DNA of 64,000 nt from Strigamia acuminata (taxonomy: Eukaryota > Arthropoda > Chilopoda > Geophilomorpha > Linotaeniidae): assembly GCA_949358305.1 (NCBI GenBank), contig OX442321.1, positions 2,815,605 through 2,879,604 of the forward strand. Direction: 5' to 3'. Every line of letters begins with the position of its first letter. Position 1 is the stretch's first letter. The translations under genes were made by a program, and so were the position numbers. A model generated the notes under the pieces. The model was not told where the DNA came from. It did no database searches and saw only the letters and a list, made by a program, of their open reading frames with translations. Below, piece after piece: positions 21,601 to 32,870 of this stretch.

Positions 21601-23048
21601 CCTTTCGGAGTATAGAAAGCAGTTTTCTGCTTATCTTCGTCTTCCATCTCTACTTGATAATATCCTTTTGTAAGGTCAAGTGAGGTGAAGTATTTTGCCT
21701 GATTAGTATTGTGCATGAGCAAATCAATACTGGGCATTTGGATTGCATTGATTTCGGTGATCGCATTTAGCCATCGGTAATCAATACATAACCTATATGT
21801 GCCATTTGGTTTGGCAACTATTACGGGATGACTTATGTAAGGTCCCGTAGATTTCTCAATGAGATTCTCTGCTTCTAGCTCTTCCACTAGTTTGGTCATA
21901 ATCGCAATTTTAGCTGGATTGTACATGCGAAACGGTTGTTTTTTCCATTTCGCGTCCTTTTTAAACGTAATTTTATGTTTAGCAAGGTTCGTACAACCAA
22001 CTTTGTCCCGAAAGACGTGCTTGATTCCGGAAATTACTTCTAGTAATTTGGTCTTTTCCTCGTCGGAGCAATCACAATCTTTCACCAACAATTCTTCCCA
22101 ATTGTCGGGTGTATGAGTGACTGTTCCGTCGTCTCTTAGTGTGCGTAACCTCGCTAGATTGTCATTAAATTCGTTATCTACGTAAGGCGCAGTTCAACCA
22201 GGTTTATTGTCACAGTCAAATACAGCTCGTGCTGGATTTAAATTAATTGTTGTACGACGCATAAAATTGTGTCCTAAAATTAGGCCACACACATTTCGGT
22301 CTAAAATGATGAAATTCATTGGAGTGAATTCTACTCCATCTGCCCATTGAACACAAAGGGTTATTTGTCCTAGAGGGATATGAGTTATACCGACGGCACA
22401 AACTTTCATATTTCGTGGACAATCTTGAATGAAGTCAGGGGAAGCACAAGTACTATCGAGTAATTGTAACCCAATAAAACATTGGGTGGCTCCTGAATCC
22501 ATTAAGGCATTGTAGGTGAGTCCACCTATTGTTATTTTCATTCGGGGGTCGTCGATACTGTTCCCCAAACGTTTGATGCGTTCAACTACTTCAGCTCTCT
22601 TGAGCTGATGTTCTTTGACATATTTACGAAGTCTATGATGTCTAGATAATTTTGAAGAGATATCTAAATTTTCCATCATTGCCTCCAAACTTTCGCATAC
22701 TCCTCCACTAGAACTAGTGGTTTCCTCCCGAACAGGAGGATTGGTAGCGCTTTCAATTATTGCATTCAAGGACTCTCGCCAAGATTCGTCCCCCTTATCT
22801 GCAGGAAAGAGGTCATCACTAAATGATGTGAACGGATTTTCTGTTTCCTCTAATGAAAAAGGAGTGTTCGGATAAGGTTCCTTGAATACATACTTAGGAT
22901 TTCTTTTCCTAGTTTTACGATTAGGTCGTTTAATTTCCTCATCTTGAATTACTAATTTATTCAGAGTTTCGTTTAGAACATTTTCTATTTCAGAGGACAA
23001 TGTACTACTCTGGTCTTTTAGGGGGTTTTTGGTAACCCCCTCTATTAG
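18687..23048 (-). pseudogene. pol: El2 Pol, interrupted by one nonsense codon
   Basis: The pol frame opens at the frameshift site. Protease (MDSGATQC) and the N-terminal region lie in 22194-23047. The same frame continues after TGA at 22194-22196 into RT (ALVYLDD), RNase H, integrase (HLLSGHAGM, CVHCQQYK, LCLDFMGPKPAG, SDNGKQF, NPTERANRD) and a basic tail ending at 18687. In El1 the matching residues read KPTWSAPYV, here KPG-stop-TAPYV, so the stop replaces the Trp (TGG to TGA). No other interruption was seen. About 60 percent similar to El1 Pol by eye. Confidence 0.85.
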
Positions 23049-23054
23049 TTTTTT
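23020..23054 (-). promoter_or_regulatory. El2 -1 frameshift signal
   Basis: On the minus strand AAAAAAC (23054-23048) precedes the gag stop TAA (23047-23045). A 6-nt spacer leads to a perfect 8-bp hairpin AGGGGGTT-ACCAAA-AACCCCCT (23041-23020). Same heptamer, same position against the stop and same G5/C5 stem as El1, though the loop and flanks differ. Confidence 0.82.
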
Positions 23055-25130
23055 GGAGCCGGTGGACCCTCAATCGCCAAAGGCGGAGTGGTCGCATTTT
23101 TTGGATCCAAAAATTTAGTGAATAAATCCGACATGGATTTTGTCATACTAGTTTGCATAGTAGTTTTGAAGTCTTCGAGTTTTTGATCCATAGATTCTGC
23201 TGTTACCCAATTTTGTCTCTGTCGTTTAAAAAGATCAGAGGCGGGATTGGTATTGGTATTATTACTAGTACCTTGAGGTTTGTCCTGAACAAACCTTCTT
23301 TTTTGTAGCAAAGGACATTCCCTCTTAAAATGCCCTGGTTGATTGCAATGGAAACATTTTCCCGTTGCTTTCTCCGATAAGGCGCATACCATGTTGTTGA
23401 ATCCAACATCGTTTTCAAGATTGTCTGCCTCGTCAGATTCCATAGGTACAACTTCTGGCTCGGCGTTCAACGTCTGAGTAGATCGTATGAGTGGGCGCGA
23501 ACTCCTGGCGTCTTTACCTTTTTGAGTATTTGACGGGACAGTTTCGTCCTCTTTATTGACAACAGTGTCCACACTAGCGTTTTGGGCTTCGAAAAGAGCC
23601 CTATTCTGTCGGACAAATTGAAATATGTCATTAAATGATTCTTCATAGAGACCCCTATCGATTATTCGATTGTAACTAACTAAGTTCAAATTCTCGAGAA
23701 GAGTGGGAGCTTCATCTCTTTTTGAATAAGATCCTTGAGCTTGTTTAAATCTCAAAAGAAATGTATAGAGTGGCTCTTCTGAGCCCTGGATTAAATTTCG
23801 AAGCTTTCGGGCTCGAGTGACAGGGATCATGTCAAACTCCGCCAAAAACAACTTTTCGAAAGTTTTCCAGTCAACAAATTTGTCGATGTTATCGGTATGC
23901 CATTCGTGGGCTATACCAGATAAATAAGTTGGTATTCCGCGTTTTACCATCTCATCCAGAGTTAAACCTTTAGCGACAGCGACTGTTTTGGCTGTAGCTA
24001 AAAATTTAGCCACGTCCTTCTGTTTTCCATCGAAAACAGGCATATCTTGACCTTTGAAAAAGGTCTTGTTTGAATTGTTTGCATTATTATTTTGCTGCGC
24101 ATTATTTTGCATAAATTGTTGTACCTGATGTGCACAATCAGTTTGAATATTTCGCACATAGGTAAGGATGGTTCCCAAGTCGTCGGTAGAAAATCTCGCT
24201 TGAGATGAACTACCAGCGGAGGATGCCGAGCCGGAATTATGTTCGAAATTGGGCGGATTTCCCTTAGGGACCTGATTGTCCTGGGGGATTTCTTTCCTTG
24301 GAGGAACATAATTCTCATACTGTGTATGAGTGCCAGATGGTACATGTTGTCCGGGTGGAACACTACTTTTATTTTGTACTCGTCCTGGGAGTGTCTGATT
24401 TGAACGAGTCTTTCCCGCCGGTAAATTTTGAATAACGGGGGACGGTGAGATCGGATCGGATCTCCTTGGAGTTCGATTTGACACTCTTTTTGACTGTGTT
24501 GGGGGGACAAATTGTCCTTTCCCTGGTGTCGGGGGGACATAATGTCTATTTCCAGGTGTTGGAGTAACATACTGTCTATGTCCCGAGTTTTGGGAGATAT
24601 TTTGTCTATTCCCTGAAGTTTGGGGGATAAAACCCGAATTATTATTGTTAATCGTTCGATTAACACTAGTCGATCTAGACCTTGGTTTGGCTAGATTTAA
24701 AGGACTATTAGAACTGGGTGTTCTTTGTCCAGAACTTTGTTGACTACGGGATCGGCTAAACGATGGTTCGCGTACCATTATATCGTTTAGCTGTGGAGTC
24801 GACACTACCCGGGCTTGGTGTCCCAACTTCTTTTTAGGAGAGGGAAAGTCCAGCTTACGATTCGTGGGAATCGTTTTTTGTGGGGTTCGGTGTGAAGTCC
24901 GTGAATGCCGACTTTCGTCTAATTCTCTGATTTCTTTTCTCAAGTACGCGTACATGATGAACCGCTTCGGTTATTGTTTTGAAATCAGCCCGATTTAGAT
25001 TATAGAGTTGACAGTACTCTGTCAAATCGTCCGGAATTAAATCCGTCTGGTCTTCGAGTCGGACGTAACTATTTTCCAAGTTTTCCTCCTCGACTTCTCG
25101 TTCATTCATATGAATGTTTTCGTCAGACAT
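23045..25130 (-). pseudogene. gag: El2 Gag with one frameshift
   Basis: ATG at 25130 (MSDENIHMN...). The frame runs through TITEAVHH, then the homologous sequence continues in the +1 frame as YAYLRKEIREL from about 24955 to the TAA at 23045. The long part holds Pro/Gln/Ser-rich repeats (TPGNRHYVPPTPG type), a gag-fold region (GIAHEWHTDNIDKFVDW, FEKLFLAEF) and a CCHC knuckle CFHCNQPGHFKREC. A one-base insertion near 24950 is the simplest explanation; use of a downstream start at 24955 is an alternative. Confidence 0.75.
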
Positions 25131-25971
25131 AATAAAAGTTTTAAATTCTTTATTACTAAAGAACGATAACACACTTTATAAAAATACACTTCAAAATAAC
25201 AATACACTTCGATAAGGTTAAATTTAAACTCCACGTGGTGGTTAAACGTGTTAAACTATCGACAAACTTTAAACAAAGGAAATTAAACTTCGCGTGGTTT
25301 AATACGCGTTAAACCAAACTAGAATAAAATCAAACGAAATCTTCTACAGGTAAACTAGCGTTTGGAAAGAAATACGCTTTAAACTATTATTAGAATAGTA
25401 AATGGAATACACTTAACTTTGCTGGTCTACGGCGTGGAAATTTCGAATCGGGACTAAACGGGACGGCGTGGTCAAGATGGCTACTGGAACACGTGTACGC
25501 GGGTCTGGTCTGGATACGAATGGTCCTCTGCAGTCTGGATCCGCGTGGCATCGGGGATCGATAATCCTTTAATCCCTCGATATTTTATTGGTGGATAGCC
25601 ATTTTATCCAATGATAAAAATGGAGACTAATCCTTTATTTACAGTAGTTTTCTACCACGTCCGCACTTTGGTCTGGTCAATCTCGTCATTGATTGGATAT
25701 TTCTTTCGAGAATATTCAACTAACTTAGAAACTTTTTACCAGGCCTTCGTGAAAATTTAGAAAATAAATTCCTTCAATTTTCGAGTGTTTCACAACACAA
25801 CGTAACATTCCCTTTAATGTCGGTTTTCGTATGAAATCCAACATTTTTTAAAAGAAATTCTCCTACTTCGCAAAAGTAGAGATATAAAATTCGTTTCAAA
25901 ATGTTATAATCTTTATTTATCTCAATTTTCACTTTCTATTTAAATTCGATAAATTTAAAATTGTGCAACCT
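25131..25971 (-). other. El2 5' leader
   Basis: Non-coding AT-rich leader between the primer site and gag. Contains repeated CACGTGG- and GTTTAA-type words, no credible open frame. Confidence 0.45.
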
Positions 25972-25989
25972 ATCTCGGTGGGACCTCCA
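25972..25989 (-). other. El2 primer binding site (tRNA-Gln type)
   Basis: On the minus strand TGGAGGTCCCACCGAGAT, 2 nt after the LTR, the same spacing and near-identical sequence as El1. Confidence 0.75.
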
Positions 25990-25991
25990 CG

Positions 25992-27656
25992 TGTGACGGT
26001 GACGACCACAACTCCTATCGCATGATAGTACCGGGTATAAGTCGCGTGAATTAGTGAATAGTAACGAGATAAATAAATACAACAGAGTTATCAAAACAAG
26101 ACATTTATTGTTATCAAACAATATAAACAAATCTGAAGTTATACAAATGACTAATGCCGACATTTGGCAAGTTAAATACGAGTTAAACTATACAAATAAT
26201 TGGCTGTGAAACAGCCCTAAAATAATATGATTACGGTTATTGGTGGTCCTGGGTTCGGGAACGGCAAAACGCCCGCTCGACCGAGTTATAGATGTCATCT
26301 ACGCGTAGCCGGGCTGGCTGTGTCCTCGCGGCTTCCGTCGGCGCTTCGTAATCGTGGAACTGGTTCCTTCGCGTTCCTTCGCGTTCCAGGTTCGTATATC
26401 GTGTAATGGTCCGTGTAATGCTTCTTGGTTCGATCCGAGAGGTGCGGTTGACTCATGTGCACCGCCACAACTAGGGTTGGAAATTGGTAATGAATAAATG
26501 AAGTCATTTATTCGCCAAGGTTCCGCTTGCGAATTATATTTAATTCGCGAGGTTGTGAGTTTAATAAATTAACTCAATAAATTGTATTCAATTTATTGTT
26601 ACGAATTTGATTCGTCATACAGTGAAATAAGTCTCGTGACTTACTTCGGTTGTTAACTTGTTGCCAAGTTTAAACAATTAATGTTTGTTATCAACTATAA
26701 AATAAATTAGGGTTAAAACATCGCAACACACAATTGCCGTCAAAATTCACCTTGCCGAGCAGAACAGTATCGCGCGTGCCCTAAATAACAGTGCGGTGAG
26801 AGACGGCACTGGTACTCAGGGGGATATAGCCCGCAGTTCTGCACAACAGAATTAATCACCCGAGATACTACTCATAAGTAGACTGCTTTGGCACCATCAC
26901 CGAAGAGATATAACTTTCCCAAACACATAGTGCTACTGGCGGTTACTACATGTTTTGCATGCAGACTGCTTTGGCACCATCAAGTGATGGAGTCAATCTC
27001 TTTCAGTAACAGTGCTACTGACGGTTACTAAATACTTTGGTATCACACGTGATTCTATTGTCCGACCACGAGGATACTTATGCGGGAGGCTTTCTCCTCG
27101 GCAAGACCGTTTGACGGAAACATTAACAGTCCGAACTTCGCCTTCAGTTGACGGGGGTTGCATGGCTCAGCAGAGCCATGCTATGCATAGTCCGGTAGGA
27201 CCATGCCCTGAGTAAGAAACAGTTATTTGACATGCGGAACATACCAAATAACCAGAAATCAAGAACTAACTTAACTTCCTGTTGTCAGGGAGTTTTATAC
27301 TCGGTGGGATTAGGTTCCACCAATCTCGTATCGCAGGAAGTGGATACAGAGATGCAAATTGGGATTATGCTAATCTTTTAGCATAAACCGGAACTGGATA
27401 CCGGGGACAGGAAATGGATACACAGAACGGAAATACATTCGAAACTGTGTTTCTCGTCATGTATCCGCGATAAAGCAAGAATACCTGCTTTATCTTATTG
27501 AATAATGATAATATATCTTTATATTATCGATCTAAATTATATTTAGTCATAGCAAACATAACAATATGTTTGTGAACCATTTCTATGTAAAATAGTAAGC
27601 TCGAGGTTGAATTTGCCGCTAGTACTAGTGGCGCCATCTATTGCTAATTTGTCACA
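25992..27656 (-). repeat. El2 5' LTR (1665 bp)
   Basis: Read on the minus strand it starts TGTGACAAATTAGC at 27656 and ends CACCGTCACA at 25992, with TGTGAC/GTCACA ends as in El1. It contains an internal near-tandem duplication (GACTGCTTTGGCACCATCA at about 26881 and 26963), a hairpin GCATGGCTC-AGCA-GAGCCATGC (about 27158-27181), a TATAAAA box and a CTCF-like motif near its outer end. Confidence 0.85.
27293..27299 (-). promoter_or_regulatory. TATA box of El2 LTR
   Basis: TATAAAA on the minus strand within GAGTATAAAACTCCC, about 360 bp into the LTR. Confidence 0.5.
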
Positions 27657-27660
27657 CAAT

Positions 27661-28068
27661 ACCAAACTTCAAATTAATGTGTAAATTTTTGAGAAATGAA
27701 AAAGCATGACTTGTCTATTCAAAAACTTCCTCAAGACTAACTTTTATTCTTTTAAGAACAACGACAATTAAATACAAAAGAGAAAATGACTAATAATCCA
27801 TGCTACAAAATAAAACACATGGATAAAAGATGACGTGCTCCAAAGGGGAGACACAAGATAATTGGTAACATTTGAGAATAAAGTGAATTCTAAGAACATA
27901 GAGATAAACGATTCAGGGTGGGAAGTAACCACTCCTAACTAAACAAAATACAGTTTTAAAAGAATTAAAATAAAACATAATTAAAAATTAATAACTTGTC
28001 AAAATCAAATTATTACAAACAACAAATGATCAATAATAATAAAACATGTAAAAGCGTGTCGGTTTTCA
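27661..28068. other. Non-coding stretch
   Basis: AT-rich sequence between the El2 LTR border and the duplicated block. No exon, repeat or RNA gene recognised on either strand. Confidence 0.4.
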
Positions 28069-28235
28069 CAGAACTGTAAACAACAGCTGGCAAGTTTTCA
28101 AACAACAAAAAGTTAACATTGTTACAAACATTTTTTTAATGTAATATAATTACTACTCCATAATCTATCTAAAACTTAATTTATACATAAATTGAATAAA
28201 AACTGTAGAAACTAAAGGCATTCAAACTGCATCAT

Positions 28236-28766
28236 CTATTTAGCTTCAAATACTAGACTCCTACGTTGTGGCTTCTGATTATATTGTAAACCCCATGTGA
28301 TTCCTCTCTTATCTCTTCGACCGGTCGTGGACGGAAACTCAATTTCATTGCGGGTTAACAAATTGTCGCCGTTGCTATCCAGTCGTTGGAACTCCTGCGT
28401 GATGCGCTCGGCACTTACATTGATTCTGGTCGCAGCGACCCAATTGAAAATTTCTTTAAGGTCGACCATACCGTCTTTGGTGCCAGTGTCCAACTGGGTC
28501 ACAACTTCTTCGACTGTCAAGGCTGGCGTGTTCGTACCGGACTGCATGTGGTCAAATGTATAAGGCAATTTGAATCTATGTGCCGGTCTGAAGTGGCAAT
28601 GGGGTTTACAACCACTCCCGGCTTGGCACTTGCACGAACAACAGGTTAACATGTTGCATTGTTTTTCCAAGCAGCACTCCTGGATTGTGCATTCATTGCA
28701 CGGAACGTTTTTAGGACAAATGTCAGCTAAGACAAACGGCAAAAGGAAAATGATGTACTTGTACAT
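28236..28766 (-). CDS. Secreted Cys-rich EF-hand-like protein, copy A (176 aa)
   Basis: Single exon. ATG at 28766 is chosen because it directly precedes a signal peptide (MYKYIIFLLPFVLA) and lies about 34 nt after a TATA box. The mature protein starts with a dense Cys/His region (CPKNVPCNECTIQECC ... HCHFRPAH), then two helix-loop-helix units. The first loop, TGTKDGMVDLKE, is non-canonical (no acid at positions 1 and 3). The second, DSNGDNLLTRNE, is a near-canonical calcium loop. A basic C-terminus follows. Probably an extracellular calcium-binding or structural protein; I do not recognise the family. A paralogue is at 54377-54910. Confidence 0.75.
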   Translation of the reverse strand: MYKYIIFLLPFVLADICPKNVPCNECTIQECCLEKQCNMLTCCSCKCQAGSGCKPHCHFRPAHRFKLPYTFDHMQSGTNTPALTVEEVVTQLDTGTKDGMVDLKEIFNWVAATRINVSAERITQEFQRLDSNGDNLLTRNEIEFPSTTGRRDKRGITWGLQYNQKPQRRSLVFEAK

Positions 28767-28799
28767 AATGAAACTGTTATCTACAAACGAAAGCAAACG

Positions 28800-28805
28800 T
28801 TTATA
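28800..28805 (-). promoter_or_regulatory. TATA box of the EF-hand-like gene, copy A
   Basis: TATAAA on the minus strand 34 nt upstream of the ATG; a second TATATAAG lies just upstream and is mutated to TATAGAAG in copy B. Confidence 0.5.
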
Positions 28806-29268
28806 CTTATATAGAAATGTATTAATATTTATTGTTGCAAGTGTTAATTTTTATTCTTGTATTTTTAGTTTTTATGTTGTATTGTTAATTTTAATTGTTG
28901 TATTGTTTTTACACATTAAGATTGCATCCTTGATTAAATGGCGGATCTATCTGCCATTTAGTAGATCCGGGAGAATAAATCGATTGTTATTTGATAAACA
29001 CATTGCAATTACATGATTTTAGAGAACTGTAAACAACTGGCAAGTTTTCAAACAACAAAAGGGCGATAAATTACTGCCTATATTCTGTTGTTATGCTTTT
29101 TAATAGTGTATACATGATGATTAAAATAATTATTGTGAATATTGCAATTTCATGTTTTCCTGTTGGATTGTAAATATTTGGGTCCTTAAACTTTAAGTGC
29201 GTTCAATTTGCGAAAGGAAAGAAAAATCTTTCTTTTTGCACAATTCATCGTTAAAAACAAAACAAAAC

Positions 29269-32200
29269 AATCGCCTCCCATAAATGCTGTACATTCTTTG
29301 GACTAACATCACAGTTGATTTCCAATCGCTGTCCATTCAAAAACACGATAATAATTTCTGTTAAGTGATTAACCTAAATCTAAAATAAAAATCCAACGAA
29401 TCCAAAAAATCCAAAAACTAAACAAAAAATTTACATTTTCCACCATTTCCTTATTTTTATCGTTCGAATCGAGAGGTAGATTCGGTTTAGAACTCATAAC
29501 GACAAATTCCGGTCTATTTATATTCTAAAAAAAATTACACATTTCAATAAATTAAAAAAAAAAAATTTCAATGGGTATTACACCTTTGGTGTTTTTCTAA
29601 CGGAAGACACGCAACGAAACAACTGCCGATAGTTCTCCATTTCGTATTTGGTCGATCCGAAGGTGGGGCTCGCTAAAATTATCTTTGTATCACATTGGCT
29701 TTCGATTTTGGACGAAATACTTTAAACAAACATCAAAAAACCGTTAAAAACCATTAAAAATCATTAAAAAAATCATTAACCACGACCAAATACCCGTTTG
29801 CAGCGAGTTTTAAACCCTAACTTTGGAGAAATTGTTCATTTCTTCCGAATTCACATCGGCTAATAATTTACTACAAAATGGTATAGCTTCTAGACAAATA
29901 AATTATCATTTTCAAACCTTCTGAAATGTTCTTTTCGGTTTTTTTTTTCGTATATCGTGGGAAATATCCTAACCGTTTTCCGTATTTTTCCGAGCAAATC
30001 GTTCTCACACTCTCTGAAAATCATTTAACAACAATTAGTAACCAAAGATTTAATTTTTTTTACAAATTTAAATTTTTTTTTTTACCCGAACGATTCACTC
30101 TTTGGTTGCTAAAGAAATTAAAATCTTTGCCCGTTTCTTCGCAAATCTGTGCCCAAACAAGAAAAAAAAATTGTTTCCTTTAAATTGAAGCCGAAATTCG
30201 ATTCAAATTCACGTTAAATCCGAGAACTTCGCGATACAAACTACAAATAAAATAAGTAAACGGTTTGCTTTCAGTAAAACGATGAATACTACGCGAAATA
30301 ATCTAAAAAAAAAAAAAAAATAAATAAATTTCATTAATAAATTAAAAACACAAATCATATTTTTCAACAAAACCGACTTCCAGTATGCTGAGTACATTGT
30401 TTCTCAACCCCACGTCCGCTTGGCACATGGAATTCAACGTGGAATTGATCAACGGTTTTCCTAATAAGAAATTAAAAAAAATTATAAAACCCCTCGAAAA
30501 AATAAAAATTTCCACACAAATTCATTTGGAATAATTAATTCATCCGGATAATTGGCAGCATATTTTAACGTCTGGCCGAGCGAAAATATCAAAATCTGTC
30601 AAACAAAACACAAAAAATCAAATTAAAAGCCAAAAACTCAACAGAAATCAATAATTTTCACTTTTTCCACGCAATCCTCGTCCAAATCGCTAGAGCTGGA
30701 TCAAATTCAGGCGGGATAAACTGCTCGACGTCCCCATCCTCGCAACTCGACGTCACAAATTCAACTTTCCCTTGTGACGGTTATAGAACCTTAAGAATAC
30801 GAAAGTTCACACTAGATGGCGCTTATACAATTATAGCGCGCGAGGCGTGATTTAAACAAGAGAGAAATACTTTAAATTAAAGTGAAGTTTTGCAGTTTAG
30901 TTGATAAAATAAACTCAGCAAATATTATGAAGAATATTGATTCTATTGAATCAATATTCCAATAATAATTACTAAATTATACCTACCGGAAGAAAGGAGC
31001 CAATTAGACTCCTTCGGGCCTAGTCTTCAGCAAGGTCCAGACTCCCTAATCCCTAATGTGACCTGGAAATCCGTGGATTCTGGTATCCGATTGGATACCA
31101 GTTAGTCCTCCTGTTCTGGAGAGCTATATGAGCTCCGGTTGACCACCGGACCTCCGGTTCTCTTGGTTTTCTGTGTTTGGTCTTGTATCTCATATGAAAA
31201 TCGAGGAATCCCCCAACGTTTCGTGACTTGCAATTGCAGCACGGTTGGGGATTCTCCAGGGTGATTTATTGTCTTGTAACATTGTTATGTTACATTGCGA
31301 TGAAGGTCCGACTGTATGAAATAGTACGGTAAATGGATCATGTATCAACAACTTGCAAAACTCTGGGTTGGTAGCCTGTGAGCAGTATTCTAAATACTGG
31401 CGGTTGGTATCGCCGAAGCGTTAACACCGCACTTAATCAAATACCCGGTATTGTCGGGAACCAACGTTTGCTCCTCGCTAGCGTCCCGACAAAGCTGTAT
31501 GGCTCTTGGTAATTCCATTCAATTAATTACCCGGTGGTTGGTACCACCGAAGCGTTAACCTCGCACATAATCAAATACCCGGTCATGGATCATGTGATCC
31601 TTTGGTCGTAAGGCGTATGGCGGATGGAGGTTTTCCTCCCGCAATGGTTGAGCGCCATTGTGACGGTCCCCGCCAAAATTACTAATGTTTATTCACTTCT
31701 TATTATATTTTCCGTAGCACACGAGATTTGGTTAATTCTCGTCACATCGATTGTTGAATCGATGATTATAGGTTTTGTTTAGTAAATGCGAAGAGTTCTT
31801 CGCATTTCACGTAAACGTTCTTTGTGACGATGCTGCAAAGCCAGCCGCACCCATCGGCCCGCCCAGGACATCCAACCAGACGTTGCCACCAGTTATTTCA
31901 CGTGTATTTAGAACCCGGACTCTTTGTCAATAAACAATCATATTATCGATATTGTATTGTAAGTTATTCGCATGGTATTTTCACTTAGCACGCACACGGT
32001 AGTTTTAGCTTATTTCGGTAGGTTAGGTTTATCTCATCTTTGCCAAAAGGTAGAAAAGGTAGAATCGTCACACCCTGCACAAACAAACGCGAGCGACGAT
32101 GGCGTAATAACCGTTTTATTCAAAGATACCTCGATAACAGCTAAAAAAAAACATATAAAAGCATAAATAAACACAGGAAAAACTCGCATAAAATGCAATT

Positions 32201-32323
32201 CGTACCACTGAGGAACAAATCCTGAATCACTTCGACCCACTGGCACAAAACGGACCACAATTCACACTCGTTCAACGGTCTGCATCAAACGTGCAAAACT
32301 TCCGACAAAAACACACGAGGCAT
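29269..32323 (-). pseudogene. KIND-FERM scaffold protein pseudogene (PTPN13/FRMPD2-like)
   Basis: Exons on the minus strand: 32323-32206, 32140-32073 plus 30768-30661 (split by a solo LTR), 30595-30518, 30460-30378, 30302-30213, 30146-30086, 30013-29974, an unclear one near 29865-29825, 29719-29584, 29524-29435 and 29357-29269. They read as a KIND domain (PLNECELWSVLCQ, VITPSSLAFVCAGKVEFV, IFSLGQTLKYAANYPDE, NSMCQADVGLRNNVLSILE, SKPFTYFICSLYREVLGFN) and, after a linker, the start of a FERM domain (IIIVFLNGQRLEINCD). PTPN13 and FRMPD2 share this order. Lesions are a TGA at 32285-32287 where KIND proteins have Arg, the LTR in the second exon, and a one-base frame problem at three junctions. No FERM continuation was found to the left. 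Confidence 0.72.
30773..32072 (+). mobile_element. Solo gypsy LTR (1300 bp) inside a KIND exon
   Basis: Starts TGTGACGGTTATA and ends GTAGAATCGTCACA like the El1 LTR, flanked by CCCT at 30769-30772 and 32073-32076. No internal element sequence, so it arose by LTR-LTR recombination. It carries the CTCF-like motif (30809-30822), two copies of a hairpin module (31399-31414 and 31532-31549) and a TATA-like CTATATGAGC. Confidence 0.9.
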
Positions 32324-32870
32324 CTCCTGCCGCTTTTCCAACGAAGAATACCCACAATCCATCACAAACGCACTAAAAAAACGTCCAAAAACCCTGAAAA
32401 AAAAATAGAAAAACACAATAAAAACCATAAAAAAACCTTAAAAACATCAACAACAAACCTAAAAACTGCTCAAAACTCTATTTTGCTTCGTTTCAATCCA
32501 CTATTCCACCATCGATTGTGTGCAAAACAATTCCAACAGGTTTCAGACGATATCTAAGCCGCGAATAACAATAACACCAACATTGAGCTGTGGGATCAGT
32601 TCAAAGAATGATCAAATTAATCTAGGATGCTTAAATTGAAAATGAAATACACACGTTGATGTAATATGTCTATAGTAACGTAAATATTTGTCTCAAAGTA
32701 TACCTTTTTGCTCGATCTGACCGGTTCGATAATGATCTTTACAACGGATCATAACAGCTGCATTCAAAATTAACTTGGGGAACAATTTGAATGGCTCGCT
32801 AGGTACGTCGTGTAAAGTGGCATGTGTTCTCATTCACAGAAGAATTTTAAATTTGTGCATAAAAGGTGTG
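32324..32870. other. Intergenic stretch
   Basis: A-rich sequence between the KIND pseudogene and the channel gene. The upstream part may hold 5' untranslated sequence of the KIND gene. No other feature seen. Confidence 0.4.

Larger units (their letters stand above)
17030..27656 (-). mobile_element. El2: Ty3/gypsy element, minus strand, 3' end displaced by a DNA transposon
   Basis: Relative of El1 with the same order: 5' LTR (25992-27656), primer site, gag, -1 frameshift signal, pol, ORF3. It is defective: gag carries a +1 shift near 24955, pol has an in-frame TGA at 22194-22196, and ORF3 is truncated at a TTAA by the DNA transposon. Its 3' LTR is not in the window; if the transposon inserted cleanly, the rest lies left of base 1. 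The base run after the 5' LTR is CAAT (27657-27660), the expected target duplication. Confidence 0.85.
28069..29240. repeat. Duplicated block, copy A (1.2 kb)
   Basis: Aligns along its length with 54212-55395, covering the EF-hand-like gene, its promoter and its flanks. Near each end lies a short direct repeat of the type AACTGGCAAGTTTTCAAACAA (28082 and 29035 here; 54229 and 55177 in copy B). Confidence 0.75.

Noticed and set aside
28297-28796. Plus-strand frames opposite the EF-hand-like genes (also 54471-54793)
   Set aside because: Conserved only as the antisense of a real gene; no start context or signal.
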